Source: Acidobacteriaceae bacterium | Lineage (GTDB): Bacteria > Acidobacteriota > Terriglobia > Terriglobales > SbA1 | Reading direction: 5' to 3' | Assembly (NCBI GenBank): GCA_003136335.1 | Contig: PLEA01000375.1 | Coordinates: forward strand, 266-9,619 | Length of the DNA stretch: 9,354 bases | Part shown: positions 1 through 6,379 of the stretch, in pieces | How positions within the stretch are numbered: the stretch's first letter is position 1 | Layout of the letters: the number at the start of each line of letters is the position of its first letter | Notes under the pieces: model-generated | Told to the model about the DNA's origin: nothing | The model's input: only the letters and a program-made list of their open reading frames with translations | The model's database searches: none | Made by a program: the position numbers and the translations under genes

Positions 1-1
1 C

Positions 2-77
2 TGGAGCTGGCGAAGGGATTTGAACCCCTGACCCTCTGATTACAAATCAGATGCTCTACCGACTGAGCTACGCCAGC
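2..77 (-). tRNA. tRNA-Thr (anticodon UGU)
   Basis: On the minus strand a complete 76-nt cloverleaf can be folded by eye. The acceptor stem is GCTGGCG paired with CGCCAGC, the D stem GCTC/GAGC, the anticodon stem TCTGA/TCAGA with loop TTTGTAA, and the T stem AGGGG/CCCTT (one G-U pair) with loop TTCAAAT. The anticodon is TGT, which reads ACA threonine codons. The discriminator base is U and the 3' CCA is encoded (positions 4-2). The gene is complete, with only one base between its 3' end and the window edge, so any terminator lies outside. Confidence 0.97.
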
Positions 78-151
78 AATTTCGGGGGAAAGACGCGCCT
101 TCGCGCAAACTTATCCCTCTGATCCCTTCCAGATGTCCGGGACAATTATTT

Positions 152-181
152 AAGATATCACAAGCCGAATTGAGCGTGCAA
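152..181 (-). promoter_or_regulatory. Possible sigma-70 promoter for tRNA-Thr
   Basis: On the minus strand TTGCAC (181-176) is followed after 18 bases by TATCTT (157-152). Both differ moderately from the sigma-70 consensus. Transcription would start near 145 and leave a leader of about 68 nt to be trimmed by RNase P. The region is AT-richer than its surroundings. This is a weak match and alternatives in the same AT-rich patch cannot be excluded. Confidence 0.3.
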
Positions 182-207
182 GCAATGCATCGGTAGCAAT
201 GCATCGG
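181..207. repeat. Short tandem direct repeat, two copies of a 13-mer
   Basis: AGCAATGCATCGG occurs at 181-193 and again, identically, at 195-207, separated by a single T. It is a 14-bp tandem duplication in the gap between the tRNA promoter region and the decayed gene at 287. Each copy contains the palindrome ATGCAT. The rest of the gap 78-286 shows nothing else I can support. Confidence 0.8.
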
Positions 208-286
208 CAGCGGTCAGTTTGCGTAGCCGCCGGCGCAGTTGACTTTGGCGACGAGCAGAGTGTGAGATCGATACAGGGACTCGCCA

Positions 287-802
287 ATGAAGCCGGCATT
301 TGCCTCAGTCGCTGCAGTCTGGCTTTTTTCATTGGCCCCCGCCGCCGTATTCGCAAAGAACGTCAGTATTGGAATATATGCAGTCCTTGACCAGGTGACA
401 TTTGAGCCAGACGGTGCTTCCCCGAACTTGGTTCGGATATCCGGCGTATTTGTCGTGCCCATCCCGATGTCCAGCGGCGACTAGAGGACGCCACGGCGGG
501 GATATCTTTATTTCCGGATTCGGCCAGGAATGGAACAGGCATCGCGAAAGGATTGGAACCAACTCAAAGAGTATTGCTGGAACAGGCCAGGTGGTCGGAT
601 TTGCCCGGTACTGGGTGCCGAATCCGGGCGATCCTTCTGGCAATCCGTACCATTCACTGGAAGTCACGGTGCATGCAGACCATGATGTTGCATCGCCAGA
701 CGCCTACCCGCTTCCTAACCTCAAGGGAATCGTTAAGCACGGGCAGGCGACCCTGACTTCGATAAGATCGCAGCGCAGCTTCAGAAAGCGTTGCGGCGTT
801 GA
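287..802 (+). pseudogene. Decayed gene for a small secreted protein (about 171 aa before decay)
   Basis: The reading starts at ATG 287 with a clear signal peptide (hydrophobic core at residues 6-20, likely cleavage after VFA at residue 23, then KNVSIGIYAV). It continues as protein-like sequence to SSGD and is cut by TAG at 482-484. The same frame then resumes with RTPRRGYLYFRI and reaches DWNQLKE at about 571. A net +1 shift at about 566-575 moves it to another frame that reads AGTGQVVGFARYWVPNPGDP and on to LPNLKGIVKHG at 743. A net -1 shift at about 738-746 returns it to the first frame, which reads AGDPDFDKIAAQLQKALRR and ends at TGA 800-802. The three pieces join into one smooth protein of about 171 residues. 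One stop plus two frameshifts in 516 bp argues for real decay, because the long genes elsewhere in the window are intact. I do not recognise the function; the ancestor was a small exported protein. An AGGGA sequence ahead of the ATG could be the old ribosome site. Confidence 0.8.
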
Positions 803-818
803 TTGTCAGCCAAGTGGG

Positions 819-1046
819 TTAGCGATCTTCTCCACACACCAGACGCACGTGTTTCCATCGCGAGCGGACAAACAACGTTTGGTGCGCCGAGCTACCGTAG
901 ACGACGTTGCGAATCGGGTCGCCCTGTTTCAAATTAACCCACTCCGTGAACACCGGCAACATCCGCAAAATCCAATCGATCGGACTCAACTCGATGTCGC
1001 CTGAGCCGTGGCACCAGCCCATAGCCAAATATGCCGCGCCCGCCAT
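819..1046 (-). CDS. Doubtful small hypothetical protein (75 aa) or gene remnant
   Basis: This minus-strand frame opens with ATG at 1046-1044, six codons after an in-frame TAG, and ends with TAA. The product has protein-like composition, with four tryptophans and segments such as IELSPIDWILRML, GDPIRNVVYG and RSRWKHVRLV. It reads better than the overlapping plus-strand frame. It would converge with the decayed gene ending at 802 and diverge from the gene at 1089 (42-bp gap). No signal peptide, cysteine motif or known domain is visible. There is no convincing Shine-Dalgarno sequence, only a weak purine stretch. It may be a real small gene, a fragment left from a longer one, or chance. Apart from it, the stretch 803-1088 shows nothing I can name. 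Confidence 0.35.
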   Translation of the reverse strand: MAGAAYLAMGWCHGSGDIELSPIDWILRMLPVFTEWVNLKQGDPIRNVVYGSSAHQTLFVRSRWKHVRLVCGEDR

Positions 1047-1088
1047 ACCCGGCCCAGAGTGCTATCATTTCAGCCTTGACCGCACTTC

Positions 1089-2138
1089 ATGCGAATTAGA
1101 CGCGCTTTCCCCATTACTCTGGCGCTCGTAATTGTGGCTGCGGCTGTGACGCTTGCCGTCCAGCTGAGAAAACATGCTCCGCCGGAACCGGCGCGGCTGC
1201 TGCCCGGCGCCGACGCTTTTGTGTATGCGAATTTGGGATGGGCCCGCAAGGCGAACAGCGGGAAGCTTCTCCTCCCCGTTGCGCATGATCCGGGATACGA
1301 ACGCTTCATCCAGGAAACTGGCTTTGACTTCGAGCGCGATCTGAACGCGGTGGCCTTCGCCATCCACTACCCGGAGAACTGGCCCGGCGGTGGGACCGGA
1401 GGTTCGGCGTCCGAGCCGCGGTTCTCTGAAGTCTTCACCGGAAGGTTTGACGGCGGCAAGTGTCTCGCTTACCTGAAACGAACTGCGCAGTCCGTCGAGA
1501 GCTACAACTCGATCGACATCTTTACCATTCCACTTTACGGACGGTCCTTCCGCGTCGCAATTTTAGGGGTGGACACGGTGGCAGCGTCCAATCACGACGA
1601 CCCTGCCGTGATCCGCGGCATGGTCGACCGATCCCGGCGGCTGGCGTCGCCGTTTGGAGGCCCGGCTCTGCTGCGGCGGTATTACAAGCGTGTGCAGTTG
1701 GCCAGCCCGTTTTGGATGGTGGCGCGGGTGGAGCCCTTGGCGCGGCAATCCGGGGCTTGGGCGACGATTTTTCCCAGGCCTGCCGATCTGGTAGTTTCCG
1801 CCAGCTATAGTCCGCTGCATCTTCCTCTGCGCGTCGACGCGCTGCATCTGAAAGCGGAAGCCTGGACGGGCAGCGACGAAGATGCTCGCGAGATCGCCGA
1901 CAAGGCGAATGTGTTCTTGGCGATGTTTCGCAGCGCCGAGGTATCGGTCGGAGCGCCGGGCAGTGACGCCGACGTGAAAGCTCTTTTTGACAGCCTGCAA
2001 GTTCGGCAGGAGGGCAACCGGGCCGTCCTCGCTGCGATTCTTCCGGGTGGAGTTCTTCGCAAGCTGGGGGAATCGCCGGAACCGATGCAAGATTTCGGAG
2101 CGCCTCCAGCGTCGGCGCAGCCGCACACACCACGCTGA
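1089..2138 (+). CDS. Membrane-anchored hypothetical protein (349 aa)
   Basis: The start is fixed by an in-frame TGA at 1077-1079, with ATG 1089 the first start after it. No Shine-Dalgarno sequence is visible; TATCAT at 1063-1068 could be a -10 box. The N-terminus (MRIRRAFPIT) is basic and followed by one hydrophobic segment at residues 8-25, so the protein is probably held in the inner membrane by a signal anchor, with about 320 residues outside the cytoplasm. The motif LLPGADAFVYANLGW just after the anchor resembles the start of large extracytoplasmic proteins of unknown function in Acidobacteria, but I cannot name a family. There is a glycine-rich loop near residue 104. Only one cysteine is apparent and I see no catalytic motif. 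The C-terminus is rich in alanine and proline and probably disordered. It ends 94 bp before ccdA; same strand, but co-transcription is unproven. Confidence 0.8.
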   Translation: MRIRRAFPITLALVIVAAAVTLAVQLRKHAPPEPARLLPGADAFVYANLGWARKANSGKLLLPVAHDPGYERFIQETGFDFERDLNAVAFAIHYPENWPGGGTGGSASEPRFSEVFTGRFDGGKCLAYLKRTAQSVESYNSIDIFTIPLYGRSFRVAILGVDTVAASNHDDPAVIRGMVDRSRRLASPFGGPALLRRYYKRVQLASPFWMVARVEPLARQSGAWATIFPRPADLVVSASYSPLHLPLRVDALHLKAEAWTGSDEDAREIADKANVFLAMFRSAEVSVGAPGSDADVKALFDSLQVRQEGNRAVLAAILPGGVLRKLGESPEPMQDFGAPPASAQPHTPR

Positions 2139-2218
2139 CGGCGCACCAAATCGCTTCGCGACGCTTGCAACTAAAACCGGCTTCGAGCGTCTTATCGAAT
2201 GGGGTAGCATCCAGCAGC

Positions 2219-2224
2219 TACAAT
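2219..2224 (+). promoter_or_regulatory. Possible -10 box of ccdA, near-leaderless start
   Basis: TACAAT matches the -10 consensus in five of six bases and ends eight bases before the ccdA ATG at 2233. There is no good -35 match at 17-18 bases upstream. If used, the transcript would begin within a few bases of the start codon, which agrees with the absence of a Shine-Dalgarno sequence before ccdA. A single hexamer is weak evidence. Confidence 0.3.
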
Positions 2225-2232
2225 AAAAGCCA

Positions 2233-2967
2233 ATGTCGAGCTTTCTCTCCGGCCTTCCGCTTCCTCTTGCCGCGTTCATCGCGGGTCTGATCTCTTTTCT
2301 GTCGCCTTGCGTGCTGCCGCTGGTGCCGGGATATCTTTCTCTGATCTCGGGCGTCGGCGTCGAGGAATTGAAGTCGCGGCAGGGCCAGCTCATGCGCCGG
2401 GTCATGGTGAATTCGATTGGATTCATCCTGGGCTTCAGCGTGGTGTTTATAACTTTGGGCGCGATCTCTACCGAAATCGGGCAGATGGCGGCGCGCTACA
2501 AACACACGCTTTCGATTGTGGCGGGAGTGGTCATCATTATTTTCGGACTGCACCTGACGGGAATTTTCAAGATCAAGGCGCTCTACACCGACGCGCGGCT
2601 GCACAGCGTGAAAGGAAGCAGCACGCCGATTGGCGCCTTCGTGATCGGATTCGCCTTCGCCTTCGGCTGGACGCCCTGCCTGGGGCCGATTCTAACCGCG
2701 ATTTTGACTCTCGCCGGCGAGCAGGACACGGTGATGAAGGGAATCTTCTTGCTGGCGGTCTATTCGCTGGGACTGGCGGTGCCGTTTCTGCTGACATCGC
2801 TGCTGATGGAGCGCTTCCTGAAGTTTTACAGCCGCTTCCGCTCGCATATGCACGTGCTGGAAGTGGCCAGCGGCGGCCTTCTGATCGCATTGGGTGGGTT
2901 GCTGGTGATTGGGCGTTTTACGATGATCTCGGGCTGGCTGTCGTTTCTGAATCGTTTTACTTTGTAG
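2233..2967 (+). CDS. ccdA: CcdA-type cytochrome c biogenesis / thiol-disulfide transmembrane protein
   Basis: The product (244 aa) matches the CcdA/DsbD-beta family in length and motifs. These membrane proteins take electrons from cytoplasmic thioredoxin and pass them to periplasmic thioredoxin-fold proteins for cytochrome c maturation and disulfide reduction. The two catalytic cysteines are visible in their usual settings: Cys26 in LSPCVLPLVPGY in the first membrane helix and Cys149 in FGWTPCLGP in the fourth. About six hydrophobic segments can be seen (roughly residues 10-40, 60-80, 92-112, 133-160, 168-192, 207-232). The ATG is preceded by AATAAAAGCCA with no Shine-Dalgarno sequence. The gene begins 94 bp after the unrecognised gene and ends 15 bp before the TlpA-like gene, with which it surely forms an operon. 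Family assignment is secure; the exact physiological target is inferred. Confidence 0.95.
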   Translation: MSSFLSGLPLPLAAFIAGLISFLSPCVLPLVPGYLSLISGVGVEELKSRQGQLMRRVMVNSIGFILGFSVVFITLGAISTEIGQMAARYKHTLSIVAGVVIIIFGLHLTGIFKIKALYTDARLHSVKGSSTPIGAFVIGFAFAFGWTPCLGPILTAILTLAGEQDTVMKGIFLLAVYSLGLAVPFLLTSLLMERFLKFYSRFRSHMHVLEVASGGLLIALGGLLVIGRFTMISGWLSFLNRFTL

Positions 2968-2969
2968 TC

Positions 2970-2976
2970 GGAGGAT
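2970..2976 (+). promoter_or_regulatory. Strong Shine-Dalgarno for the TlpA-like gene
   Basis: GGAGGAT lies directly after the ccdA stop and six bases before ATG 2983. It fixes the start of the downstream gene, so the zinc-ribbon N-terminus is part of the protein. It contrasts with the absence of such a site before ccdA. Confidence 0.8.
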
Positions 2977-2982
2977 CTAGTT

Positions 2983-3777
2983 ATGTCGGGTCTTGAAGAA
3001 TCGGACGGGATGCCGCCGGAAACATCTCACTGGCGGTGTCCAAGCTGCTGGGCTATCCAAGAAAAGGCAGTGCGTCCTCATCCTGAAGCGGCGTCTGTCG
3101 GCACGGTGACCTGCAACGCGTGCGGCGCGGCGTTTCCGGAGTCGGATGTCCATGGCGGCAAATATGACGCCGATCCCGCAGTTCCGGAACCGGCTAGAGC
3201 AGGGAAACGTAATCCGCTAGCTCTTTTGGTCGTTGCCGTTGTTGCCGCGGCCATGCTGTACTTCGGCTTTCATATGGCTCGCCGTTCCGGACCAATGCCG
3301 CCTGCGATTACCAAGTCGGGGCCCGCGCCCGACTTCACGCTGCAGACGCTCGACGGCGAGAGCATGCGCCTCTCGGACCTGCGCGGCAAGGCGGTCCTGC
3401 TGAACTTTTGGGCTACCTGGTGTAGTCCCTGCAAGATTGAAATGCCCTGGTTCATCGAATTACAGAAGCAGTATGGATCCCAGGGCCTGCAGATCGTCGG
3501 CGTCGCCATGGATGATTCCGGCAAGGAAGACATTGCCAAGTTCGCCAAAGATATGGGAGTGAACTATCCCGTGTTGCTCGGGAAGGAAGCGGTGGGCCAG
3601 GCGTACGGCGGCGTCTTCGCGCTGCCGGAGAGTTTTTTCATCGGTCGCGACGGAAAAATTGTGGACAAAATTATTGGCCTGAAGGGAAAGGCTGAAATCG
3701 AGGACTCAATTAAAAAAGCGTTAGACACGCAAGCGGTGAATTCGCAGGCCGCCGCATCCCAGCAGCCTCAGAACTGA
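2983..3777 (+). CDS. Zinc ribbon - TM - TlpA/ResA-like thioredoxin fusion
   Basis: The protein (264 aa) has three parts. Residues 19-47 hold two CXXC pairs, CPSC (19-22) and CNAC (44-47), spaced like a zinc ribbon. Residues 78-97 are a single membrane helix preceded by ARAGKRN. Residues 110-248 are a TlpA/ResA-type thioredoxin domain beginning GPAPDFTL, with active site FWATWCSPC (Cys147, Cys150) and the cis-proline loop LPESFFI (Pro215). A short Q/A/S-rich tail follows. The thioredoxin domain should face outside the cytoplasm and accept electrons from CcdA, reducing apocytochrome c or other oxidised thiols. The zinc ribbon would stay in the cytoplasm, by inference from topology. TlpA/ResA proteins usually have only the anchor and the thioredoxin domain, so the extra ribbon is unusual. 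The start is supported by a GGAGGAT ribosome site. The next gene follows after about 47 bp. Confidence 0.93.
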   Translation: MSGLEESDGMPPETSHWRCPSCWAIQEKAVRPHPEAASVGTVTCNACGAAFPESDVHGGKYDADPAVPEPARAGKRNPLALLVVAVVAAAMLYFGFHMARRSGPMPPAITKSGPAPDFTLQTLDGESMRLSDLRGKAVLLNFWATWCSPCKIEMPWFIELQKQYGSQGLQIVGVAMDDSGKEDIAKFAKDMGVNYPVLLGKEAVGQAYGGVFALPESFFIGRDGKIVDKIIGLKGKAEIEDSIKKALDTQAVNSQAAASQQPQN

Positions 3778-3824
3778 CAATAGGAGCGGGGCCGCGATCG
3801 CTTTACTATTTGGATGTATCCGGA

Positions 3825-4367
3825 ATGATCTTGAAACGGCACAAGTCGAAGCTGATCTCTATGCTGGCGCTGCTTGCGGGCGCAGCTTGGGCGCAATCAG
3901 GGAAAGCGCCTTCGGTTTCGATCGCTCCCATTCCGCTGGTCACCGCGCCACGCGCCGCGCAGACCATGGTAGATTTGAATTTCCGTGTAGCCTCAGGATT
4001 TCATATCAACTCAAACACGCCGAAGTCCGAGTTCCTGATCCCGACGAATCTGAAGATGGACCTGCCTACCGACATCATCCTGGGGAAGATCGCGTATCCC
4101 GCGGGGAAGGATCTGACCTTCCCTTTTTCGCCGGATGAGAAGTTGAACGTGTACAGTGGAGATTTCACAATCGCGGTGGCCGTACATCCCCTGCACGGCG
4201 TGGTGCCGGGGAAATATGTGATGCACGGCGTGCTGCGCTATCAAGCCTGCGACAACGCCCAGTGCTTCCCGCCCAAGACTCTGCCGGTAAGTTTTAATGT
4301 GAAAGTAGTGAAGGAACCGCCCGGGCCACATCACAATCCCGCGCAAAGTCCGCACGTGCATAACTAG
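3825..4367 (+). CDS. Secreted DsbD N-terminal (alpha) domain-like protein
   Basis: A secreted protein of 180 aa. ATG 3825 gives a normal signal peptide (MILKRHKSKL, hydrophobic stretch, cleavage after AWA near residue 23). An in-frame TTG at 3810 would add five residues without a better ribosome site, so I prefer the ATG. The mature part resembles the immunoglobulin-like DsbD alpha domain: GFHINSNTP near the start, and near the end the motif YQACDNAQCFPPKTLPV with cysteines at about residues 142 and 147 (CX4C; E. coli DsbD has CX5C followed by YPP). In DsbD this pair takes electrons from the gamma domain and reduces DsbC, DsbG or CcmG. Here the domain is a separate protein, third in the ccdA cluster, 47 bp after the TlpA-like gene. 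The C-terminus is rich in proline and histidine (EPPGPHHNPAQSPHVHN), perhaps disordered or metal-binding. Confidence 0.88.
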   Translation: MILKRHKSKLISMLALLAGAAWAQSGKAPSVSIAPIPLVTAPRAAQTMVDLNFRVASGFHINSNTPKSEFLIPTNLKMDLPTDIILGKIAYPAGKDLTFPFSPDEKLNVYSGDFTIAVAVHPLHGVVPGKYVMHGVLRYQACDNAQCFPPKTLPVSFNVKVVKEPPGPHHNPAQSPHVHN

Positions 4368-4383
4368 CTGTCAGCTCTCAGCC
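4366..4383. repeat. Degenerate heptanucleotide repeat at operon end
   Basis: AGCTGTC, AGCTCTC and a partial AGCC follow each other directly, beginning inside the stop codon of the DsbD-alpha gene. It is about 2.5 units of AGCTSTC. Similar short tandem runs sit after genes in related genomes as I remember them; that is recollection, not a search. Confidence 0.4.
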
Positions 4384-4441
4384 TTTTATGGTGTTTGCCT
4401 AGCCTTCGGGAGGGCGATGGTGCGAAATCTTCCCAAGTCCA

Positions 4442-4486
4442 GCCGCGAAGCGGCGGCATGGGGAAGCCCGGCACGGCAGTGCCGGG
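4442..4486. repeat. Two adjacent GC-rich hairpins, REP-like, between convergent genes
   Basis: Two perfect hairpins sit in the 175-bp gap between the DsbD-alpha gene (plus) and glnS (minus). The first is GCCGC-GAA-GCGGC at 4442-4454. The second is CCCGGCAC-GGCA-GTGCCGGG at 4467-4486, an eight-base-pair stem with a four-base loop. Neither is followed by a T-run on either strand, so they are not classical intrinsic terminators. The position between converging genes suits a two-way transcription end or a dispersed intergenic palindromic repeat. The remainder of the gap holds no gene. Confidence 0.65.
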
Positions 4487-4542
4487 TCAAAGAAGAAAAG
4501 TTCAACAAGTCCCGGAAAGGAACGGCACAGACCTGGGGGACC

Positions 4543-6270
4543 TCATCGTTGACCGCTCTGTTTTTTTTCCACCTTCGCCCACGTGTCCTTCAACGCGATT
4601 GTGCGGTTGAATACCAGCTTCCCAGGTTTTGTGTCTGGGTCGACGCAGAAATATCCCAAGCGCTCAAACTGATAGCGCGTCCCGACCGTGGCGTCAGCCA
4701 GCGACGGTTCCAGCTTCGCGTCGGCGATCACTTCCAATGAGTTCGGGTTGAGATTGTCGAGAACATCCTTGCCCTCTTCGACGTCACTGGGATCTTCCTT
4801 CACGAAGAGGTTCTCGTAGATGCGCACTTCGGCATCGACCGCACTCGCGGCCGCAATCCAGTGGATGGTCGCCTTCACCTTGCGACCATCGGGAGCATTC
4901 CCGCCGCGCGTCGCAGGATCATAGGTGCAATGAACTTCGACGACCTCACCCTTCTGGTTTTTTACGACGCTTGTGCAAGTGACAAAGTAGCCGTAGCGCA
5001 GTCGGACCTCGCGACCCGGCGTCAGCCGGAAATACTTTGGCGGCGGCACTTCGCGGAAGTCATCCTGCTCGATATACAACACGCGCGAGAACGGGACCTT
5101 GCGCGAGCCGGCGCTCTGGTCTTCTGGGTTGTTGACCGCGTCCATCCCTTCGACTTGATTCTCCGGGTAATTGTCGATCACAACTTTCAGCGGACGCAGC
5201 ACGGCCATCACGCGAGGCGCGCGCTTGTTCAAATCCTGGCGCACGAAATGTTCGAGCATAGCAAGCTCGATGGATCCAGTCGTTTTCGAAACCCCGATGG
5301 ACGCGCAGAAATTGCGAATCGCCTCCGGCGTATAGCCGCGGCGGCGGATGCCGCTCAGCGTGGGCATGCGCGGATCGTCCCAGCCACTAACGCGGCCCTC
5401 CTGCACCAACTGCAGCAGCTTGCGCTTGCTGAGCAGAGTGTGGGTCAGGTTGAGGCGGTCGAATTCGATCTGCTGCGACGGAAAGATGCCCAGTTGCTGG
5501 ATGAACCAGTTGTAGAGCGGACGGTGATCTTCAAACTCCAGCGTACACATGGAGTGCGTGACTCGTTCGAGCGAATCCGATTGGCCGTGCGCGTAGTCAT
5601 ACATCGGGTAGATGCACCATTTGTTCCCGGTGCGGTGATGCTCGGCGTGAAGGATGCGGTACATGACGGGATCGCGCAAGTTCAGATTCGGCGAGGCCAT
5701 GTCGATCTTCGCGCGCAGCACGCGCGAGCCGTCGGAAAATTGTCCTGTCTTCATGCGCTGAAACAGATCAAGATTTTCGCCCGCCGAACGATTGCGGTGC
5801 GGGCTGTCCTTGCCCGGCTCGGTGAGCGTGCCGCGATATTTGCGAATCTCTTCGGCAGAAAGATCGTCGACGTAGGCCTTGCCGTCCTTTACCAGCTTCA
5901 CCGCCCACTCATACAACTGGTCAAAGTAATCCGACGCGTAAAACAGTCCGTCCCAACGGAAGCCCAGCCACCTCACGTCCGCCATGATGGAATCGACGTA
6001 TTCAGTCTCTTCCTTCTCGGGATTGGTGTCGTCGAAGCGCAGATTCGTGTGTCCGCCAAATTCGTCGGCGAGTCCGAAATCGAGACAAATCGCCTTGGCG
6101 TGCCCGATATGCAGATATCCATTGGGCTCGGGAGGAAAACGCGTCTGCACCCGCCCGGCATATTTATTAGTCTTCAGGTCGTCGAGAATAATGTCGCGTA
6201 TGAAGTTGGACGGACGAGACTCCGGGGCGGTATTTTCGCCGGTCTCGGCTTCGGTATCAGACGTTTTCAT
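4543..6270 (-). CDS. glnS: Glutaminyl-tRNA synthetase
   Basis: The 575-aa product is a full-length class I GlnRS (E. coli 554 aa) that attaches glutamine to tRNA-Gln in the cytoplasm. Class I signatures are present: [15 protein letters not shown] with HIGH at residues 54-57, FDDTNPEKE (79-87), and the KMSKS-type loop LLSKRK at 279-284. The catalytic Rossmann fold spans about 40-335, followed by the two beta-barrel anticodon-binding domains (about 340-565, including RYGYFVTC). The N-terminus carries a hydrophilic extension of about 20 residues. No C-terminal YqeY-like domain is present. The start has no Shine-Dalgarno sequence; a -10-like TAAGAT ends seven bases before the ATG. Eight consecutive A near the 3' end (complement of 4561-4568, codons GAA AAA AAA) are a possible slippage site but affect only the last few residues. 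Bacterial GlnRS is thought to derive from eukaryotes by transfer. Confidence 0.98.
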   Translation of the reverse strand: MKTSDTEAETGENTAPESRPSNFIRDIILDDLKTNKYAGRVQTRFPPEPNGYLHIGHAKAICLDFGLADEFGGHTNLRFDDTNPEKEETEYVDSIMADVRWLGFRWDGLFYASDYFDQLYEWAVKLVKDGKAYVDDLSAEEIRKYRGTLTEPGKDSPHRNRSAGENLDLFQRMKTGQFSDGSRVLRAKIDMASPNLNLRDPVMYRILHAEHHRTGNKWCIYPMYDYAHGQSDSLERVTHSMCTLEFEDHRPLYNWFIQQLGIFPSQQIEFDRLNLTHTLLSKRKLLQLVQEGRVSGWDDPRMPTLSGIRRRGYTPEAIRNFCASIGVSKTTGSIELAMLEHFVRQDLNKRAPRVMAVLRPLKVVIDNYPENQVEGMDAVNNPEDQSAGSRKVPFSRVLYIEQDDFREVPPPKYFRLTPGREVRLRYGYFVTCTSVVKNQKGEVVEVHCTYDPATRGGNAPDGRKVKATIHWIAAASAVDAEVRIYENLFVKEDPSDVEEGKDVLDNLNPNSLEVIADAKLEPSLADATVGTRYQFERLGYFCVDPDTKPGKLVFNRTIALKDTWAKVEKKQSGQR

Positions 6271-6277
6271 AGCTCTG

Positions 6278-6283
6278 ATCTTA
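6278..6283 (-). promoter_or_regulatory. Possible -10 box of glnS, near-leaderless start
   Basis: On the minus strand TAAGAT (6283-6278, four of six consensus bases) ends seven bases before the glnS ATG at 6270. No clear -35 lies 16-18 bases upstream and no Shine-Dalgarno sequence is present. The geometry is the same as at ccdA and the radical SAM gene, which is the main reason for listing it. Confidence 0.25.
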
Positions 6284-6325
6284 TCGCAAGAAAACGCTGC
6301 ACCGCTTCGCGAGTTGCCCGGTAGA

Positions 6326-6344
6326 GACAGCCGCCTCGGCTGTC
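6326..6344. repeat. Perfect short hairpin in the gap between the radical SAM gene and glnS
   Basis: GACAGCCG-CCT-CGGCTGTC is an eight-base-pair stem with a three-base loop. It lies in the 109-bp gap after the radical SAM gene (stop at 6380) and before glnS (start 6270), both on the minus strand. It could end transcription of the upstream gene, but the minus-strand sequence after it (TCTACC) is not a T-run. The motif looks like a dispersed intergenic palindrome of the kind common in Acidobacteria, from memory. Confidence 0.6.
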
Positions 6345-6379
6345 CCGCCCAGGCGAAGACCCGGCGGCGCGGGAACGCT

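Noticed and set aside
94..106. GCGC-CTTC-GCGC hairpin upstream of the tRNA as a terminator
   Set aside because: The stem is only four base pairs of self-complementary GC and no T-run follows; it is more likely part of the tRNA leader.
402..1004. A 200-codon plus-strand open frame treated as one gene
   Set aside because: Only its middle part (about 570-742) is protein-like, and that belongs to the decayed gene 287-802. The rest is out-of-frame sequence before and after the frameshifts.
1563..2426. A 287-codon minus-strand open frame across the end of the 1089 gene and the start of ccdA
   Set aside because: It covers parts of two plus-strand genes, one of them ccdA with certain motifs, and its product is arginine-rich low-quality sequence.
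3810..3824. TTG at 3810 as start of the DsbD-alpha gene
   Set aside because: ATG 3825 gives a standard signal peptide beginning MILKRHKSK. The TTG adds five residues and has no better ribosome site.
4561..4568. T8 run on the plus strand as an intrinsic terminator for the ccdA cluster
   Set aside because: It lies about 75 bp after the nearest strong hairpin and inside the glnS coding end, where it encodes Lys codons on the minus strand.
4861..6324. A 487-codon open frame on the plus strand opposite glnS
   Set aside because: It lies almost entirely antisense to a secure GlnRS gene, and its arginine/histidine/valine-rich composition is typical of the complement of a GC-rich gene. No domain is visible.
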